Source: Butyrivibrio sp. CB08
Lineage (GTDB): Bacteria; Bacillota; Clostridia; Lachnospirales; Lachnospiraceae
Direction of reading: 5' to 3'
Assembly (NCBI RefSeq): GCF_003625485.1
Contig: NZ_RAIR01000010.1
Location: forward strand, 1-64,000
DNA length: 64,000 nt
Numbering within the stretch: the first letter of the stretch is position 1; every line of letters starts with the position of its first letter. The notes beneath the pieces were generated by a model. That model made no database searches. It worked only from the letters and a program-made list of their open reading frames with translations, and was not told the origin of the DNA. This document shows positions 14,041 to 21,879 of this stretch, piece by piece. The translations under genes and the position numbers were made by a program.

Positions 14041-14526
14041 TTGTTGGAAAGGGATTTCTTTGTTTTATCGGATTTCATTAAGTCATCAAAATCCACTCAG
14101 GTAGCCTTAAATGCCATAAGATTTGGCGAAGCTGGACTTAATGCACATAGGCAGAACTTGCTGAGTAGAGCACCAGTTACTGGTAGCTTTGCATCTTTCC
14201 CAAAGAATAGCATTGAAGTGGAAGATCTGGCTTACTTATCCGCTCATGAGGATCATGAGTTTGCATTGCTTAGAGGCAAGAATAATGATATTTTAATACA
14301 TGGAGAGCACTCTAAAGTCAATTTTGATGAGGATTTGGAAGCGCTGTTACTTCAAGGCAAATACGAATTGGTTGCGCATTCTCATCCTGACATTGAGATT
14401 ACTGCTTCAAGGGAAGATCGTGAGTTTATTAAAAAGATCGGACAGAAATCTAGTATGATCATCTCATGGTATACTGGAAATATAACTAAGTTTTATGCTG
14501 ATCCCTTTGAGGATTTTTTTAACTAG
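14041..14526 (+). CDS. JAMM-motif protein (JAB1/MPN-like metalloprotease), possible toxin
   Basis: A 161-residue protein with a clear JAMM zinc motif: H113-S-H115-P, then S123 and D126 (HSHPDIEITASREDREFI); E70 or E73 in AHEDHEF may be the catalytic acid. JAMM proteins cut isopeptide or peptide bonds. A compact single-domain form next to a tiny acidic gene resembles a toxin-immunity pair, which is inference. The start is TTG at 14041 or 14044; AAGGAG at 14030-14035 suits the second slightly better. The stop overlaps the next gene's ribosome binding site. Confidence 0.65.
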   Translation: MLERDFFVLSDFIKSSKSTQVALNAIRFGEAGLNAHRQNLLSRAPVTGSFASFPKNSIEVEDLAYLSAHEDHEFALLRGKNNDILIHGEHSKVNFDEDLEALLLQGKYELVAHSHPDIEITASREDREFIKKIGQKSSMIISWYTGNITKFYADPFEDFFN

Positions 14527-14535
14527 GAGGCAGCT

Positions 14536-14805
14536 ATGGATAGAGAGAAGATAGGTTTTAACTCATGTCTGAAAGCGCTGGGAGAAGAGTTTGCTGCTAA
14601 GAATAAGGATAGGATGGTCTTTAGCTGTGGCGAAACAGAAAAAGGTCTGTTCTGCTTTTTAGGGATTTCGACTCATGATTATGAAGTTGAAAAGCTTTGC
14701 CTGAAATCCAATGTTGACGACTGGGATTATTATGCTTCCTGTTATGTTGTAGAAGAGCAGAAAATTGTTATGGATAAATGCAATCTTCCTTCATTTGTAA
14801 ATTGA
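14536..14805 (+). CDS. Small protein of unknown function, partner of JAMM-motif gene
   Basis: An 89-residue protein starting MDREKIGFNSCLKALGEEFA, with several Cys spread through it and a short strand pattern (RMVFSCGETEKGLFCFLGIS). I do not recognise the family. It begins 9 nt after the JAMM gene, with AGGAGG overlapping that gene's TAG. Such tight coupling suggests that the products work together; an immunity or antitoxin role is possible but unproven. A strong terminator follows. Confidence 0.72.
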   Translation: MDREKIGFNSCLKALGEEFAAKNKDRMVFSCGETEKGLFCFLGISTHDYEVEKLCLKSNVDDWDYYASCYVVEEQKIVMDKCNLPSFVN

Positions 14806-14832
14806 TTGAGGGTCAGAAAACTATAGGGCTTG

Positions 14833-14861
14833 GGGCTGGGACTTTTATCCCGGCTCTTTTT
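14833..14861 (+). terminator. Terminator of the HTH-GNAT-JAMM unit
   Basis: GGGCTGGGA and TCCCGGCTC form a 9-bp stem including two G-U pairs, with a 6-nt loop and five T. Confidence 0.88.
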
Positions 14862-14895
14862 GCAAATTGTTCGGATTCGATAGTGAGGTATCTGC

Positions 14896-15117
14896 ATGAA
14901 ATCAATCCTTATAAAAGATACAACTAAAGAGGAACGGGAGCAGATCGTGAAGGACTCCATGGACTGTGGTGGAGGATGCGAGAACTGCTCGTCATGCTGG
15001 CTGGGAGGCGGAAGTCCCTGGGATATTTATAAGGACTACATTGACGGCAAAAAAGAGATCCGCGAGATCAACATGGAGTACATGGAGAAATACCGTCAGG
15101 ACAGGCAAATTCATTAA
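14896..15117 (+). CDS. Cysteine-rich small protein, paralogue 1
   Basis: A 73-residue protein with C24 and a cluster CGGGCENCSSCWLGGG containing C-x2-C-x2-C, followed by YKDYIDGKKEIREINMEYMEKYR. The same plan occurs in the next gene, so the two are paralogues. The cysteines could bind zinc or an iron-sulfur cluster; I do not recognise a named family. Its stop codon overlaps the ribosome binding site of paralogue 2. Confidence 0.7.
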   Translation: MKSILIKDTTKEEREQIVKDSMDCGGGCENCSSCWLGGGSPWDIYKDYIDGKKEIREINMEYMEKYRQDRQIH

Positions 15118-15127
15118 GGAGAGCATT

Positions 15128-15331
15128 ATGGGCGTTGCACCAGAGATAAGTGAATCCACAGCAGAGGAGCGGAGAGCATATATAAAGGAAAGATTCCCAT
15201 GCATTGCGGACTGCGACATGTGCGGACTTTGCAAGGTGTTTCATGGCAAGGACGCACAGACAGCTTACGCTGATTACATAAATGGAGAACGGTCCTTTAT
15301 GGACGTTTCCGCAGATTACAAGAGAGGCTGA
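15128..15331 (+). CDS. Cysteine-rich small protein, paralogue 2
   Basis: A 67-residue protein with CIADCDMCGLCKVF (C-x3-C-x2-C-x2-C) followed by AYADYINGERSFMDVSADYK, aligning with paralogue 1. Both end in a helix starting Y-x-D-Y-I-x-G. The ATG at 15128 is preceded by AAGGAGAG, which overlaps the stop of the previous gene. The next gene starts 3 nt after the stop. The function is unknown; metal binding is likely from the cysteine spacing. Confidence 0.72.
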   Translation: MGVAPEISESTAEERRAYIKERFPCIADCDMCGLCKVFHGKDAQTAYADYINGERSFMDVSADYKRG

Positions 15332-15334
15332 TTC

Positions 15335-15904
15335 ATGGAAGAGATATTTGATATAACAGATGAAAACGGGGTGCCAACGGGGGAGACAGTTACCCGTTCC
15401 AAGGCCCACGATGAAGGAATAATGCACAGGACAGCCCATGTGTGGGTTGTAAGGAAGGAGGGAGATTCGTACCAGGTCCTTCTTCAGAAGAGAAGTGCAG
15501 AAAAAGAGTCTTTTCCTTCAATGTACGATACATCCTCAGCGGGACATATCCAGGCGGGGGACGAGCCTTTGGAATCAGCCCAGAGAGAGCTCTTTGAGGA
15601 GCTGGGGATAAAGGCATCGGACGAGGATCTTTCTTTTGTTGGGAAGTTCCACGTAGATTACGCCATGGAGTTTCATGGTAAGATGTTCCACGACAACGAG
15701 GTACCATTTGTGTTTGTTTACGAGAAGCCCGTGGATGAAAAGAGCCTTAAGCTCCAGGAAGAGGAAGTTGAAGAAGTAAAGTGGTTTGACATAGACGAGG
15801 TGGTAAAGGGTTGCAAACACAGGGACGGAACATTCTGCGTACCAACGGAAGGCCTTGAGATCATCATGAAGTACCTGGGATATACGCCTGTCATAGGCGA
15901 CTAA
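15335..15904 (+). CDS. Nudix hydrolase, IPP-isomerase/YfcD-like
   Basis: A 189-residue Nudix protein with the N-terminal layout of IDI and YfcD proteins (DENGVPTGETVTRSKAHDEG, then HRTAHVWVV). Its Nudix box covers HIQAGDEPLESAQRELFEEL (A-G-x5-E pattern with RELFEELG). It is most likely a hydrolase of a phosphorylated metabolite; true IPP isomerase function is not supported, as its specific Cys and Glu motifs are not clear. It starts 3 nt after the Cys-rich paralogue, so it probably shares that operon. Confidence 0.88.
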   Translation: MEEIFDITDENGVPTGETVTRSKAHDEGIMHRTAHVWVVRKEGDSYQVLLQKRSAEKESFPSMYDTSSAGHIQAGDEPLESAQRELFEELGIKASDEDLSFVGKFHVDYAMEFHGKMFHDNEVPFVFVYEKPVDEKSLKLQEEEVEEVKWFDIDEVVKGCKHRDGTFCVPTEGLEIIMKYLGYTPVIGD

Positions 15905-15929
15905 CAGCCGAAACATTAGGAGGATACAA

Positions 15930-16106
15930 ATGGAAACCTGGTATTATGAAGTTGCAAGTATTGACGGCGACTACGCCAATCTTCGAAGGACTGATATTGA
16001 GTCGGATGAACTGAAGCTTGTTGCGAGAGCTCTTTTGCCAGATGGTATTGCCGAAGGCACAAGGCTCAAATATGAGTTTTTGCAGTACAGCATTGTTGAG
16101 GGGTGA
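15930..16106 (+). CDS. Small protein, DUF3006-like
   Basis: A 58-residue protein METWYYEVASIDGDYANLRR ending QYSIVEG. The segment IDGDYANLRR followed by LLPDGIAEGTRLKYE recalls DUF3006, which has G-D-x-A-V and LLP-x-G-x-x-E-G-D. The assignment is tentative. A perfect AGGAGG lies at 15918-15923 and the dtd gene starts 3 nt after the stop, so it is a real member of this cluster. Confidence 0.65.
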   Translation: METWYYEVASIDGDYANLRRTDIESDELKLVARALLPDGIAEGTRLKYEFLQYSIVEG

Positions 16107-16109
16107 AAT

Positions 16110-16544
16110 ATGAGAGCAGTGATCACGCGGGTTTTGTCCGCATCAGTAACAATAGATGGAAAAGAGATTTCCTCAATCGACAAGGGATTTCTGGTTCTTC
16201 TGGGAGTCCACAAGGATGACACCAAAGAGCAGGCGGTGAAGATTGCCGACAAGATCTGTGGCCTTCGGGTGTTTGAGGATGAAAACGGCAAGATGAATAT
16301 AAATCCCAAGGATGCTGGCGCGAAGCTCCTTATCGTTAGCCAGTTCACTCTTTATGCGGATTGCAGCTCAAGGCGTCCGGGCTTTACCGACGCAGCAAGG
16401 CCTGAGATCTCAGAGCCTCTCTATGAGCTAGTGGTATCAGAGTGCAGAAACAGGGGATTTGAAGTTGGTACCGGAGTTTTTGGCGCCGACATGAAGGTTG
16501 CGTCAGTAAACGACGGACCAGTTACCATAGTGCTGGACGTATAA
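16110..16544 (+). CDS. dtd: D-aminoacyl-tRNA deacylase
   Basis: A 144-residue DTD enzyme that removes D-amino acids (and glycine mischarged on tRNA-Ala) from tRNA. The active-site motifs SQFTLYADCSSRRPGF (about 77-92) and NDGPVTIVLDV (near the C-terminus) are both complete, with the Gly-Pro of the cross-subunit motif. Length is typical. It overlaps no neighbour but starts 3 nt after the small DUF3006-like gene. Confidence 0.97.
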   Translation: MRAVITRVLSASVTIDGKEISSIDKGFLVLLGVHKDDTKEQAVKIADKICGLRVFEDENGKMNINPKDAGAKLLIVSQFTLYADCSSRRPGFTDAARPEISEPLYELVVSECRNRGFEVGTGVFGADMKVASVNDGPVTIVLDV

Positions 16545-16591
16545 AGCGCCAGCAGACACATTTAGAAGCATAATCCAAAAGGAGGACGACC

Positions 16592-16936
16592 ATGCCATTT
16601 ATTTCAACCGAGACTAACGTAAGCGTACCTAAGGAAAAAGAGATCCAGCTCAAGGAGCGCCTGGGACAGGCCATTGCGATCATTCCTGGAAAGAGCGAGA
16701 GCTGGCTTATGCTTGCTATCGAGGGTGATGTTCCTATGTACTTCAGAGGCGACGATTCAGCTCCTACAGCTTTTATCGAGGTTAAGATATTCGGAAGCGC
16801 TTCTCCAGATGCCTATAGCAGGATGACAAAAGAGCTGACGGCTATCTACGGGGATATCCTGGGAGTAGCTCCAGATCACATGTACATCCGCTACTTTGGC
16901 TCCGACGACTGGGGCTGGAACGGCAGTAACTTCTAA
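16592..16936 (+). CDS. MIF/tautomerase-superfamily protein
   Basis: A 114-residue protein of the macrophage migration inhibitory factor family. After removal of Met, Pro is residue 1, the catalytic base of this family. MPFISTETNVSVP, KSESWLMLAIEG and DHMYIRYFGSDDWGWNGSNF match MIF-like proteins. It probably acts as a phenylpyruvate or related tautomerase; the physiological substrate is unknown. It is preceded by AGGAGG. The next gene encodes a peroxiredoxin 20 nt away. Confidence 0.9.
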   Translation: MPFISTETNVSVPKEKEIQLKERLGQAIAIIPGKSESWLMLAIEGDVPMYFRGDDSAPTAFIEVKIFGSASPDAYSRMTKELTAIYGDILGVAPDHMYIRYFGSDDWGWNGSNF

Positions 16937-16956
16937 ACATTCAAAGGAGGAACACT

Positions 16957-17412
16957 ATGCTGGAAGTTGGAACAAAGGCACCGGATTTTAAACTGCCGGA
17001 TCAGAACGGCGATATGCATTCTCTGTCAGATTATAAGGGACAGAAGGTGGTGCTCTATTTTTATCCCAAGGACAATACCTCAGGATGCACCAAGCAGGCC
17101 TGCAGTTTTGGTGAGCTCTACCCTCAGTTTCGCGAAAAGGGCGCAGTGGTCCTTGGTGTGAGCAAGGATTCTGTGGCATCCCACAAGAAGTTTGAAGAAA
17201 AGTACGGGCTGCCGTTTACTCTTTTGTCAGATACTGAGCTTGAAGTACTGAAAGCATATGACGTGTGGAAGGAAAAGAACAACTACGGTAAAGTGTCCAT
17301 GGGCGTTGTGAGAACAACCTACCTCATCGACGAAAAGGGCGTTATCGTAAAGGTCATGGGCAAGGTGAAAGCTGCGGAGAACCCGCAGGACATGCTTGAT
17401 GCGCTGAGCTGA
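16957..17412 (+). CDS. bcp: Bcp-type thiol peroxidase (peroxiredoxin)
   Basis: A 151-residue peroxiredoxin of the Bcp/PrxQ class, which reduces peroxides using thioredoxin. The active site is DNTSGCTKQAC (about 39-49), where the first Cys is peroxidatic and the one five residues later is the resolving Cys. FYPKD precedes it as usual. It begins after a good AAAGGAGG site. It fits the anaerobe's oxygen defence, together with the nearby flavodoxin. Confidence 0.95.
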   Translation: MLEVGTKAPDFKLPDQNGDMHSLSDYKGQKVVLYFYPKDNTSGCTKQACSFGELYPQFREKGAVVLGVSKDSVASHKKFEEKYGLPFTLLSDTELEVLKAYDVWKEKNNYGKVSMGVVRTTYLIDEKGVIVKVMGKVKAAENPQDMLDALS

Positions 17413-17438
17413 GACGCTACAGGACAGGAGGTTATTCT

Positions 17439-18206
17439 ATGTGGCAGATAATTCTTATACCATTTTTAGGAACAACCCTTGGCGCTGCCAGCGTTTTCCT
17501 ATTCAAGAATGCAATTGGAGAGAAGATGCAGAGGGCGCTGACGGGATTTGCGTCAGGAGTCATGGTGGCGGCTTCCTTCTTTAGCCTGCTGCTCCCGGCC
17601 CTTGATATGACAACAGATATGGGTAAACTGGGCTTTATCCCGGTTTCTATAGGATTTGGAATTGGTATGCTGTTCCTGCTTGTTCTGGATATGGTGACAC
17701 CCCATATGCACATGAACAGTGAGGAAGAGGGCCCTAAGAGCGGACTTAGGAAAACCACCAAGCTGGTACTGGCAGTTACCCTCCACAACCTTCCAGAGGG
17801 AATGGCTGTTGGAATCGTGTGTGCAGGTTGGCTCTATGGAAATGAGACCATAACCTTTACCGGAGCTTTGGCGCTGGCACTTGGTATTGCGATCCAGAAC
17901 TTCCCGGAGGGAGCTATCGTTTCAATGCCACTTCTTGGAGAGGGAGTGCCAAAGGGGAAAACCTTCCTGTATGGCATGCTCTCTGGAATTGTTGAGCCGA
18001 TAGGATCGATCCTTGTTATCGCGGCTTCAAGCCTACTGATCCCGACAATGCCTTATCTTTTAAGTTTTGCAGCTGGAGCCATGATCTATGTTGTTGTAGA
18101 AGAACTTATCCCTGAGATGTCAGAAGGGGAACACTCCAACGTAGGAACCATCTGCTTTGCGTTGGGCTTTATCCTTATGATGGCCCTTGATACCGGGCTT
18201 GGCTAA
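17439..18206 (+). CDS. ZIP family divalent metal transporter
   Basis: A 255-residue protein with eight membrane segments. Metal-site motifs HNLPEGMAVG (TM4) and NFPEGAIVSMP (TM5) are typical of ZIP/ZupT carriers of zinc, iron or manganese. A loop between TM3 and TM4 has HMHMN, a possible metal-collecting site. The family brings metals into the cytoplasm. The ATG at 17439 lies just after AGGAGGTT. It follows the peroxiredoxin by 26 nt. Confidence 0.92.
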   Translation: MWQIILIPFLGTTLGAASVFLFKNAIGEKMQRALTGFASGVMVAASFFSLLLPALDMTTDMGKLGFIPVSIGFGIGMLFLLVLDMVTPHMHMNSEEEGPKSGLRKTTKLVLAVTLHNLPEGMAVGIVCAGWLYGNETITFTGALALALGIAIQNFPEGAIVSMPLLGEGVPKGKTFLYGMLSGIVEPIGSILVIAASSLLIPTMPYLLSFAAGAMIYVVVEELIPEMSEGEHSNVGTICFALGFILMMALDTGLG

Positions 18207-18284
18207 ATTCTAAAAATTACATAAATCTTTCTTAAAACATTCGTAATTTCAACAATTAATTCACTGTTAGTAATATCATATATG

Positions 18285-18318
18285 TGTGGGAGTGTCACAT
18301 TTTGTTTCGCTCCCCACA
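18285..18318 (+). other. Leader hairpin upstream of the diguanylate cyclase gene
   Basis: TGTGGGAG (18285-18292) and CTCCCCACA (18310-18318) form a stem with a 17-nt loop in the 143-nt gap after the ZIP gene. No T-run follows. It may be part of the 5' untranslated region; it does not match the GEMM consensus. Confidence 0.45.
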
Positions 18319-18349
18319 TGACCTGATAACCAGCACATGGTGAATTAAC

Positions 18350-20221
18350 TTGAAAAAAAGACTGACTGAACTAAAAAGTCTCCTTAAAAAGCTTGGCTTT
18401 ATCGGAGTTATACCCTTTGTTTTCTGGCCACTGTTCTTTCTGGCTGTATCTTTCTTTGTCTACAAGACAGAGTATGAGCTTAGTATGGAAAACATTGAGT
18501 CAAGGACTGTCATTGAGACTAATGATGTGGCAGAAGACTTCAATGATTACATCAATAATGTGACCCTTATAGTTGATACTGCCAGTGAGACAGTTAATGA
18601 CATGATCACCCAGGGCGATTCCGCAGACGATGTCCAGGCTTATCTTGAGCGAAAATCCCTACATCTTAATTCAATAATGTCCGGAGATACAAAGGGTATC
18701 TATGGCTATGTAATGGGCCAGTACGTGGATGGCGATAAATGGGTCCCTGATGCGGGCTATGTTCCCACTGAGAGAGTATGGTACAAAGAGGCAATGAATG
18801 CCAACGGTACGAAGGTCGTCATCGATCCATACATTGACGCAAGGACCGGAAAGCTTGTTGTAACTGCAGCAAAGCTCTTGTCTGATAAGAAGAGTGTCAT
18901 TTCTATAGATATCTGGCTTAGCAGAATGCAACAGATGACAGAGGACGTGGCAGGGGACAACCCTGAGCAGGAAGTCATGATCATTGACGAGGGCGGAACT
19001 GTCATAGCGCACTCCATTCCTGACGAGGTTGGCAAGAATTACAGAGAGACTGAGGAAGCGGATAACAAGAAAATTTACATAGGCCTTCGCAAGAGCGGTG
19101 GCAGAGTTTATATGGTGAAGTATAACGGTGAGGATTATCTCTTTTGCCCGAAAAAGATATCTGACACCTGGACCGTTATCACCATGACCAGCGCAGAACC
19201 AGTCATGAGGGATGTAAGACAGCTCACAAGAGTTGTCATGCTCTCATCTTTCCTGGGAATCCTCATAACTCTGGGAATTGTTTACAGTATGACAAATCAG
19301 AAATTAAAGCTCATGAATTCCGACGATAACGTGGATTGCATAGCTAACATCTACATGGCCATGCATAAGGTGGACCTTGATACCCGCCATCTGGAAGTGG
19401 TTGCATGCAAGGATCCAAGAACAGCCAAGATCGTGGCTGATGACAAAGGTACTGCTGATGAAATAATGAGAAATATTGCTAGTCACATGTGCGACGAGAG
19501 ATCAAAGAGCGAAGTTATTGACTTCATGAACCTTGATACTCTCGATGAGCGCATTGGACCTCTGAGTACCATCAGTATAGAGTTCCTCAACGTTGATCAC
19601 ATGTGGACCCGCGGACGTTACATTGTAGCTGAGAGAAGAAATGACGGCACTCTTAAGTCTGTTATCTGGGCTGTAGAGAACATTGATACAGAGAAACGTT
19701 CAAGGGATAAGCTCCGCTATCTTGCTGAGATAGATCAGCTAACCCAGATCAACAACCGCGGAAGCGGAGAAGATAAGATTAGGAATGCCCTAAAGACCGG
19801 CGATGGTGGAATGTTCGTCCTCTTTGATGTGGATCGTTTCAAGAGTATCAACGACAACTTCGGACACAACACCGGTGACAAAGTCCTGATGGCTATCGGC
19901 GAAGCCATGCGTAAGACATTCAGGGAAAAAGATATTATCCTGCGTTTGGGCGGAGATGAGTTCGCGGCATATACTCCGACCATCTGCAGTATCGAAGCTG
20001 GAAGACCGGTAATAAACAGACTGATCCACTCTATAGAAAACATAGATATTCCAGAGCTATCTGGAGCCATAGTAAATATCAGTGTTGGCGCGGCATTCTA
20101 TTTGCCAGATGACAACTTCTCCTTTGAGGAGCTGTACAAGCACGCTGACAGCTGCACCTATGAGAGTAAGAAGACCAAGGGAAGCTTCGTGACCTTCTAT
20201 CAGAACGCATCCGACTTCTAA
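18350..20221 (+). CDS. Membrane diguanylate cyclase (dCache-like sensor plus GGDEF)
   Basis: A 623-residue protein that would make c-di-GMP in response to an outside signal. One membrane segment lies at about 18-38 (FIGVIPFVFWPLFFLAVSFF) and a second at about 290-310; between them is a ~250-residue extracellular dCache-like region (WYKEAMNANG, VVIDPYIDARTG). A PAS-like part follows, then GGDEF at about 440-620 with intact LRLGGDEFAAY and FDVDRFKSIND. An RxxD inhibitory site is not evident. The start is TTG at 18350; its ribosome binding site is weak. Confidence 0.9.
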   Translation: MKKRLTELKSLLKKLGFIGVIPFVFWPLFFLAVSFFVYKTEYELSMENIESRTVIETNDVAEDFNDYINNVTLIVDTASETVNDMITQGDSADDVQAYLERKSLHLNSIMSGDTKGIYGYVMGQYVDGDKWVPDAGYVPTERVWYKEAMNANGTKVVIDPYIDARTGKLVVTAAKLLSDKKSVISIDIWLSRMQQMTEDVAGDNPEQEVMIIDEGGTVIAHSIPDEVGKNYRETEEADNKKIYIGLRKSGGRVYMVKYNGEDYLFCPKKISDTWTVITMTSAEPVMRDVRQLTRVVMLSSFLGILITLGIVYSMTNQKLKLMNSDDNVDCIANIYMAMHKVDLDTRHLEVVACKDPRTAKIVADDKGTADEIMRNIASHMCDERSKSEVIDFMNLDTLDERIGPLSTISIEFLNVDHMWTRGRYIVAERRNDGTLKSVIWAVENIDTEKRSRDKLRYLAEIDQLTQINNRGSGEDKIRNALKTGDGGMFVLFDVDRFKSINDNFGHNTGDKVLMAIGEAMRKTFREKDIILRLGGDEFAAYTPTICSIEAGRPVINRLIHSIENIDIPELSGAIVNISVGAAFYLPDDNFSFEELYKHADSCTYESKKTKGSFVTFYQNASDF

Positions 20222-20231
20222 AGATGTGATT

Positions 20232-20261
20232 GTGACACTTTCTGCTAAATTGTGATATACT
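20232..20261 (+). promoter_or_regulatory. Promoter of the GlsB-type gene
   Basis: GTGACA (20232-20237), 18-bp spacer and extended -10 TGaTATACT (20253-20261), 40 nt before the ATG at 20301. Confidence 0.5.
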
Positions 20262-20300
20262 CTTTTCTGAAAAAAGTTTTCTAGAAAGGGGAAAAGAGAT

Positions 20301-20549
20301 ATGTTTAACGGAATGGGTCTTATCACAGGACTTATCATTGGAGCAATCGCAGGATGGCTTGCAGGAAAGTTCATGAATAACGAAGGAAGCCTTCTTAGGA
20401 ATATCATCCTTGGTGTAGTTGGAGGCTTTGTTGGAAACCTTATTCTTGGTCTTGTAGGAATCCATGGAACAGGAATTATTGGTAACCTGATCGTAGGTGT
20501 TATCGGTTCCTGCATCGTGATCTTCGCTGGTCAGAAGCTCCTTAAATAA
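20301..20549 (+). CDS. GlsB/YeaQ/YmgE family small membrane protein
   Basis: An 82-residue protein made of three glycine-rich membrane segments (GLITGLIIGAIAGWLAGKF, NIILGVVGGFVGNLILGLVG, IIGNLIVGVIGSCIVIFAG). The pattern is that of the transglycosylase-associated family, which is linked to stress responses in other Firmicutes; the biochemical role is unknown. It is monocistronic, with a GAAAGGGG site and its own terminator. Confidence 0.93.
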   Translation: MFNGMGLITGLIIGAIAGWLAGKFMNNEGSLLRNIILGVVGGFVGNLILGLVGIHGTGIIGNLIVGVIGSCIVIFAGQKLLK

Positions 20550-20565
20550 TTGGTAGCAAAATAAT

Positions 20566-20606
20566 AGATCCGGTAGACTTTTAAAGGTCTGCCGGATCTT
20601 TTTTGT
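20566..20606. terminator. Bidirectional terminator between GlsB-type and HTH genes
   Basis: AGATCCGGTAGAC and GTCTGCCGGATCT form a 13-bp stem (one G-T pair) followed by six T on the plus strand. It also lies directly after the minus-strand HTH gene stop (20608) and could serve both. Confidence 0.85.
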
Positions 20607-20607
20607 T

Positions 20608-20802
20608 TTATTCTTCCCAGAACAGCTCATCTAAAGTCTTGTTCAGGGTCTTGCATATTGCGATGCAAAGGTTGATGGTTGGGTTGTAGTCACCCTTTTC
20701 AATTGCGCTAATAGTCTGACGTGAGACGCCGCATGCCTTAGCAAGGTCATCCTGGGACAGGTCCAGAGCAGCTCTCGCGGATTTAAGTCTTAAATTCTTC
20801 AT
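20608..20802 (-). CDS. XRE family helix-turn-helix regulator
   Basis: A 64-residue compact XRE protein: MKNLRLKSARAALDLSQDDL, then AKACGVSRQTISAIEKGDYN and a short helix LNKTLDELFWEE. It is the form typically paired with a membrane protein, as here. Its ATG is 3 nt after the upstream gene's stop, and GGAGG lies inside that gene's end. It probably represses the shared promoter. Confidence 0.93.
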   Translation of the reverse strand: MKNLRLKSARAALDLSQDDLAKACGVSRQTISAIEKGDYNPTINLCIAICKTLNKTLDELFWEE

Positions 20803-20805
20803 ATA

Positions 20806-21336
20806 TTATTCCTCCTCTGAGCTATCTCTTTTTACAAGCTTCTTAATTACAGCAGCAACGCCAATTGCAGCCATCATGATGATAACGAAGATGTTAAGGG
20901 TTGTAAGGCCAATCTTGCCGTCCTGAACCAGGGTTCCGTTTGCAGCCTGACCTATGATAGGAAGCAGATTGAGGATGATGCAAACAACTATGATAACTGA
21001 GTATTTCTTCTTATTGTTATTAAGTCCCCAGTACACATCGTTCCATAAGCAGTATATACAAAGAACTGTGCATCCAAAAATAACTCCGACAAAGTGAATA
21101 GTGTAGTGCTCTATTGGGAAATTAACTTCTGCCAAGTCCAGGATCATCATGATCACTTCATAGAACAATATTGTGTAGAATCCGTACATATATCCCTTGC
21201 CACGGATAAGCTGCTGTCTCTCATCGTACTCTGTCTTCATTCTGTGATTGGTGTTTGCCATCTTGAGAAGTACAAATGCGATTACAAGTCCAACGATAAT
21301 TCCAAATAATAAACCAACTGATAATTGAAGTGCCAT
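20806..21336 (-). CDS. Four-helix membrane protein of HTH-membrane pair
   Basis: A 176-residue protein starting MALQLSVGLLFGIIVGLVIA, with about five hydrophobic segments and the soluble loop KTEYDERQQLIRGKGYMYGF. The latter (DERQ-x-x-x-R-x-x-G) is typical of small membrane proteins that sit beside XRE regulators in Firmicutes. The start is ATG 21336 with GGAGG nine nt upstream; a longer frame begins before that site and is rejected. The function is unknown. Confidence 0.8.
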   Translation of the reverse strand: MALQLSVGLLFGIIVGLVIAFVLLKMANTNHRMKTEYDERQQLIRGKGYMYGFYTILFYEVIMMILDLAEVNFPIEHYTIHFVGVIFGCTVLCIYCLWNDVYWGLNNNKKKYSVIIVVCIILNLLPIIGQAANGTLVQDGKIGLTTLNIFVIIMMAAIGVAAVIKKLVKRDSSEEE

Positions 21337-21385
21337 TTTATATATCCTCCATTTCAATACTTTGTAAGGTGTGTTGTTTGTTGTT

Positions 21386-21412
21386 ATGAAAGGTGACGTC
21401 GTTTCCTTTCAT
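21386..21412. promoter_or_regulatory. Operator-like palindrome of HTH-membrane operon
   Basis: ATGAAAGG (21386-21393) and CCTTTCAT (21405-21412) form a perfect inverted repeat with an 11-nt spacer. It lies just downstream of the minus-strand -10, so a bound regulator would block transcription. The HTH protein of the operon is the obvious candidate. Confidence 0.6.
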
Positions 21413-21418
21413 GAGCTT

Positions 21419-21447
21419 ATAATAAAACCATAATAGCAATATGTCAA
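21419..21447 (-). promoter_or_regulatory. Promoter of the HTH-membrane operon
   Basis: On the minus strand, -35 TTGACA (21447-21442), a 17-bp spacer and -10 TATTAT (21424-21419). This is close to consensus for a housekeeping sigma factor. Confidence 0.8.
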
Positions 21448-21660
21448 GTATATTTTACAAAAATCTTTTCAGAGATGAAAAATGTCGTGTGAAACTGGAT
21501 TTGAACAGTCACAAAGACGCATGGTTAAGGTGTTATTTACTTTTTTTCACAAAAAATTTATCTTTTTTCAAAATTTCTTAATAATATGATGGGTCTTATG
21601 ATGGGTAATCAGTAAAATTAAAGTTGTGTAACTAAAATTAGCACCTATGGAGTTATTGAT

Positions 21661-21879
21661 ATGAAAGATTTTTTGGAAAAGAGAAATAAACACCGAGGAA
21701 CCTTCATCATCAAGGTCGAGAACAACAGCAACAACACCTGGCAGGGAGAGGTTGTCTGGGCTGAGGAGAATCGATCTGAAAAGTTCAGGAGTGCGCTTGA
21801 ACTGTTCAAGCTGATGAATGGAGCCATGGAGTCACAGTGTGCGCAACAAGACAACAATTCCGAGATGAGGATCGGATAA
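21661..21879 (+). CDS. Small protein of unknown function upstream of the giant surface protein
   Basis: A 72-residue soluble protein: MKDFLEKRNKHRGTFIIKVE, then NTWQGEVVWAEENRSEKFRSALELFKLMNGAM. I recall similar small proteins in related Lachnospiraceae but cannot name a family. It lies 58 nt before the giant surface-protein gene; the two are probably co-transcribed. A GGAG site is placed 6-7 nt before the ATG at 21661. It may be a folded beta-strand/helix domain; no catalytic motif is seen. Confidence 0.68.
   Translation: MKDFLEKRNKHRGTFIIKVENNSNNTWQGEVVWAEENRSEKFRSALELFKLMNGAMESQCAQQDNNSEMRIG

Noticed and set aside
13204..14861. A mobile element carrying the HTH-GNAT-JAMM island
   Set aside because: No integrase, transposase, terminal repeats or tRNA junction is seen; the island may be transferred, but there is no direct mark of it.
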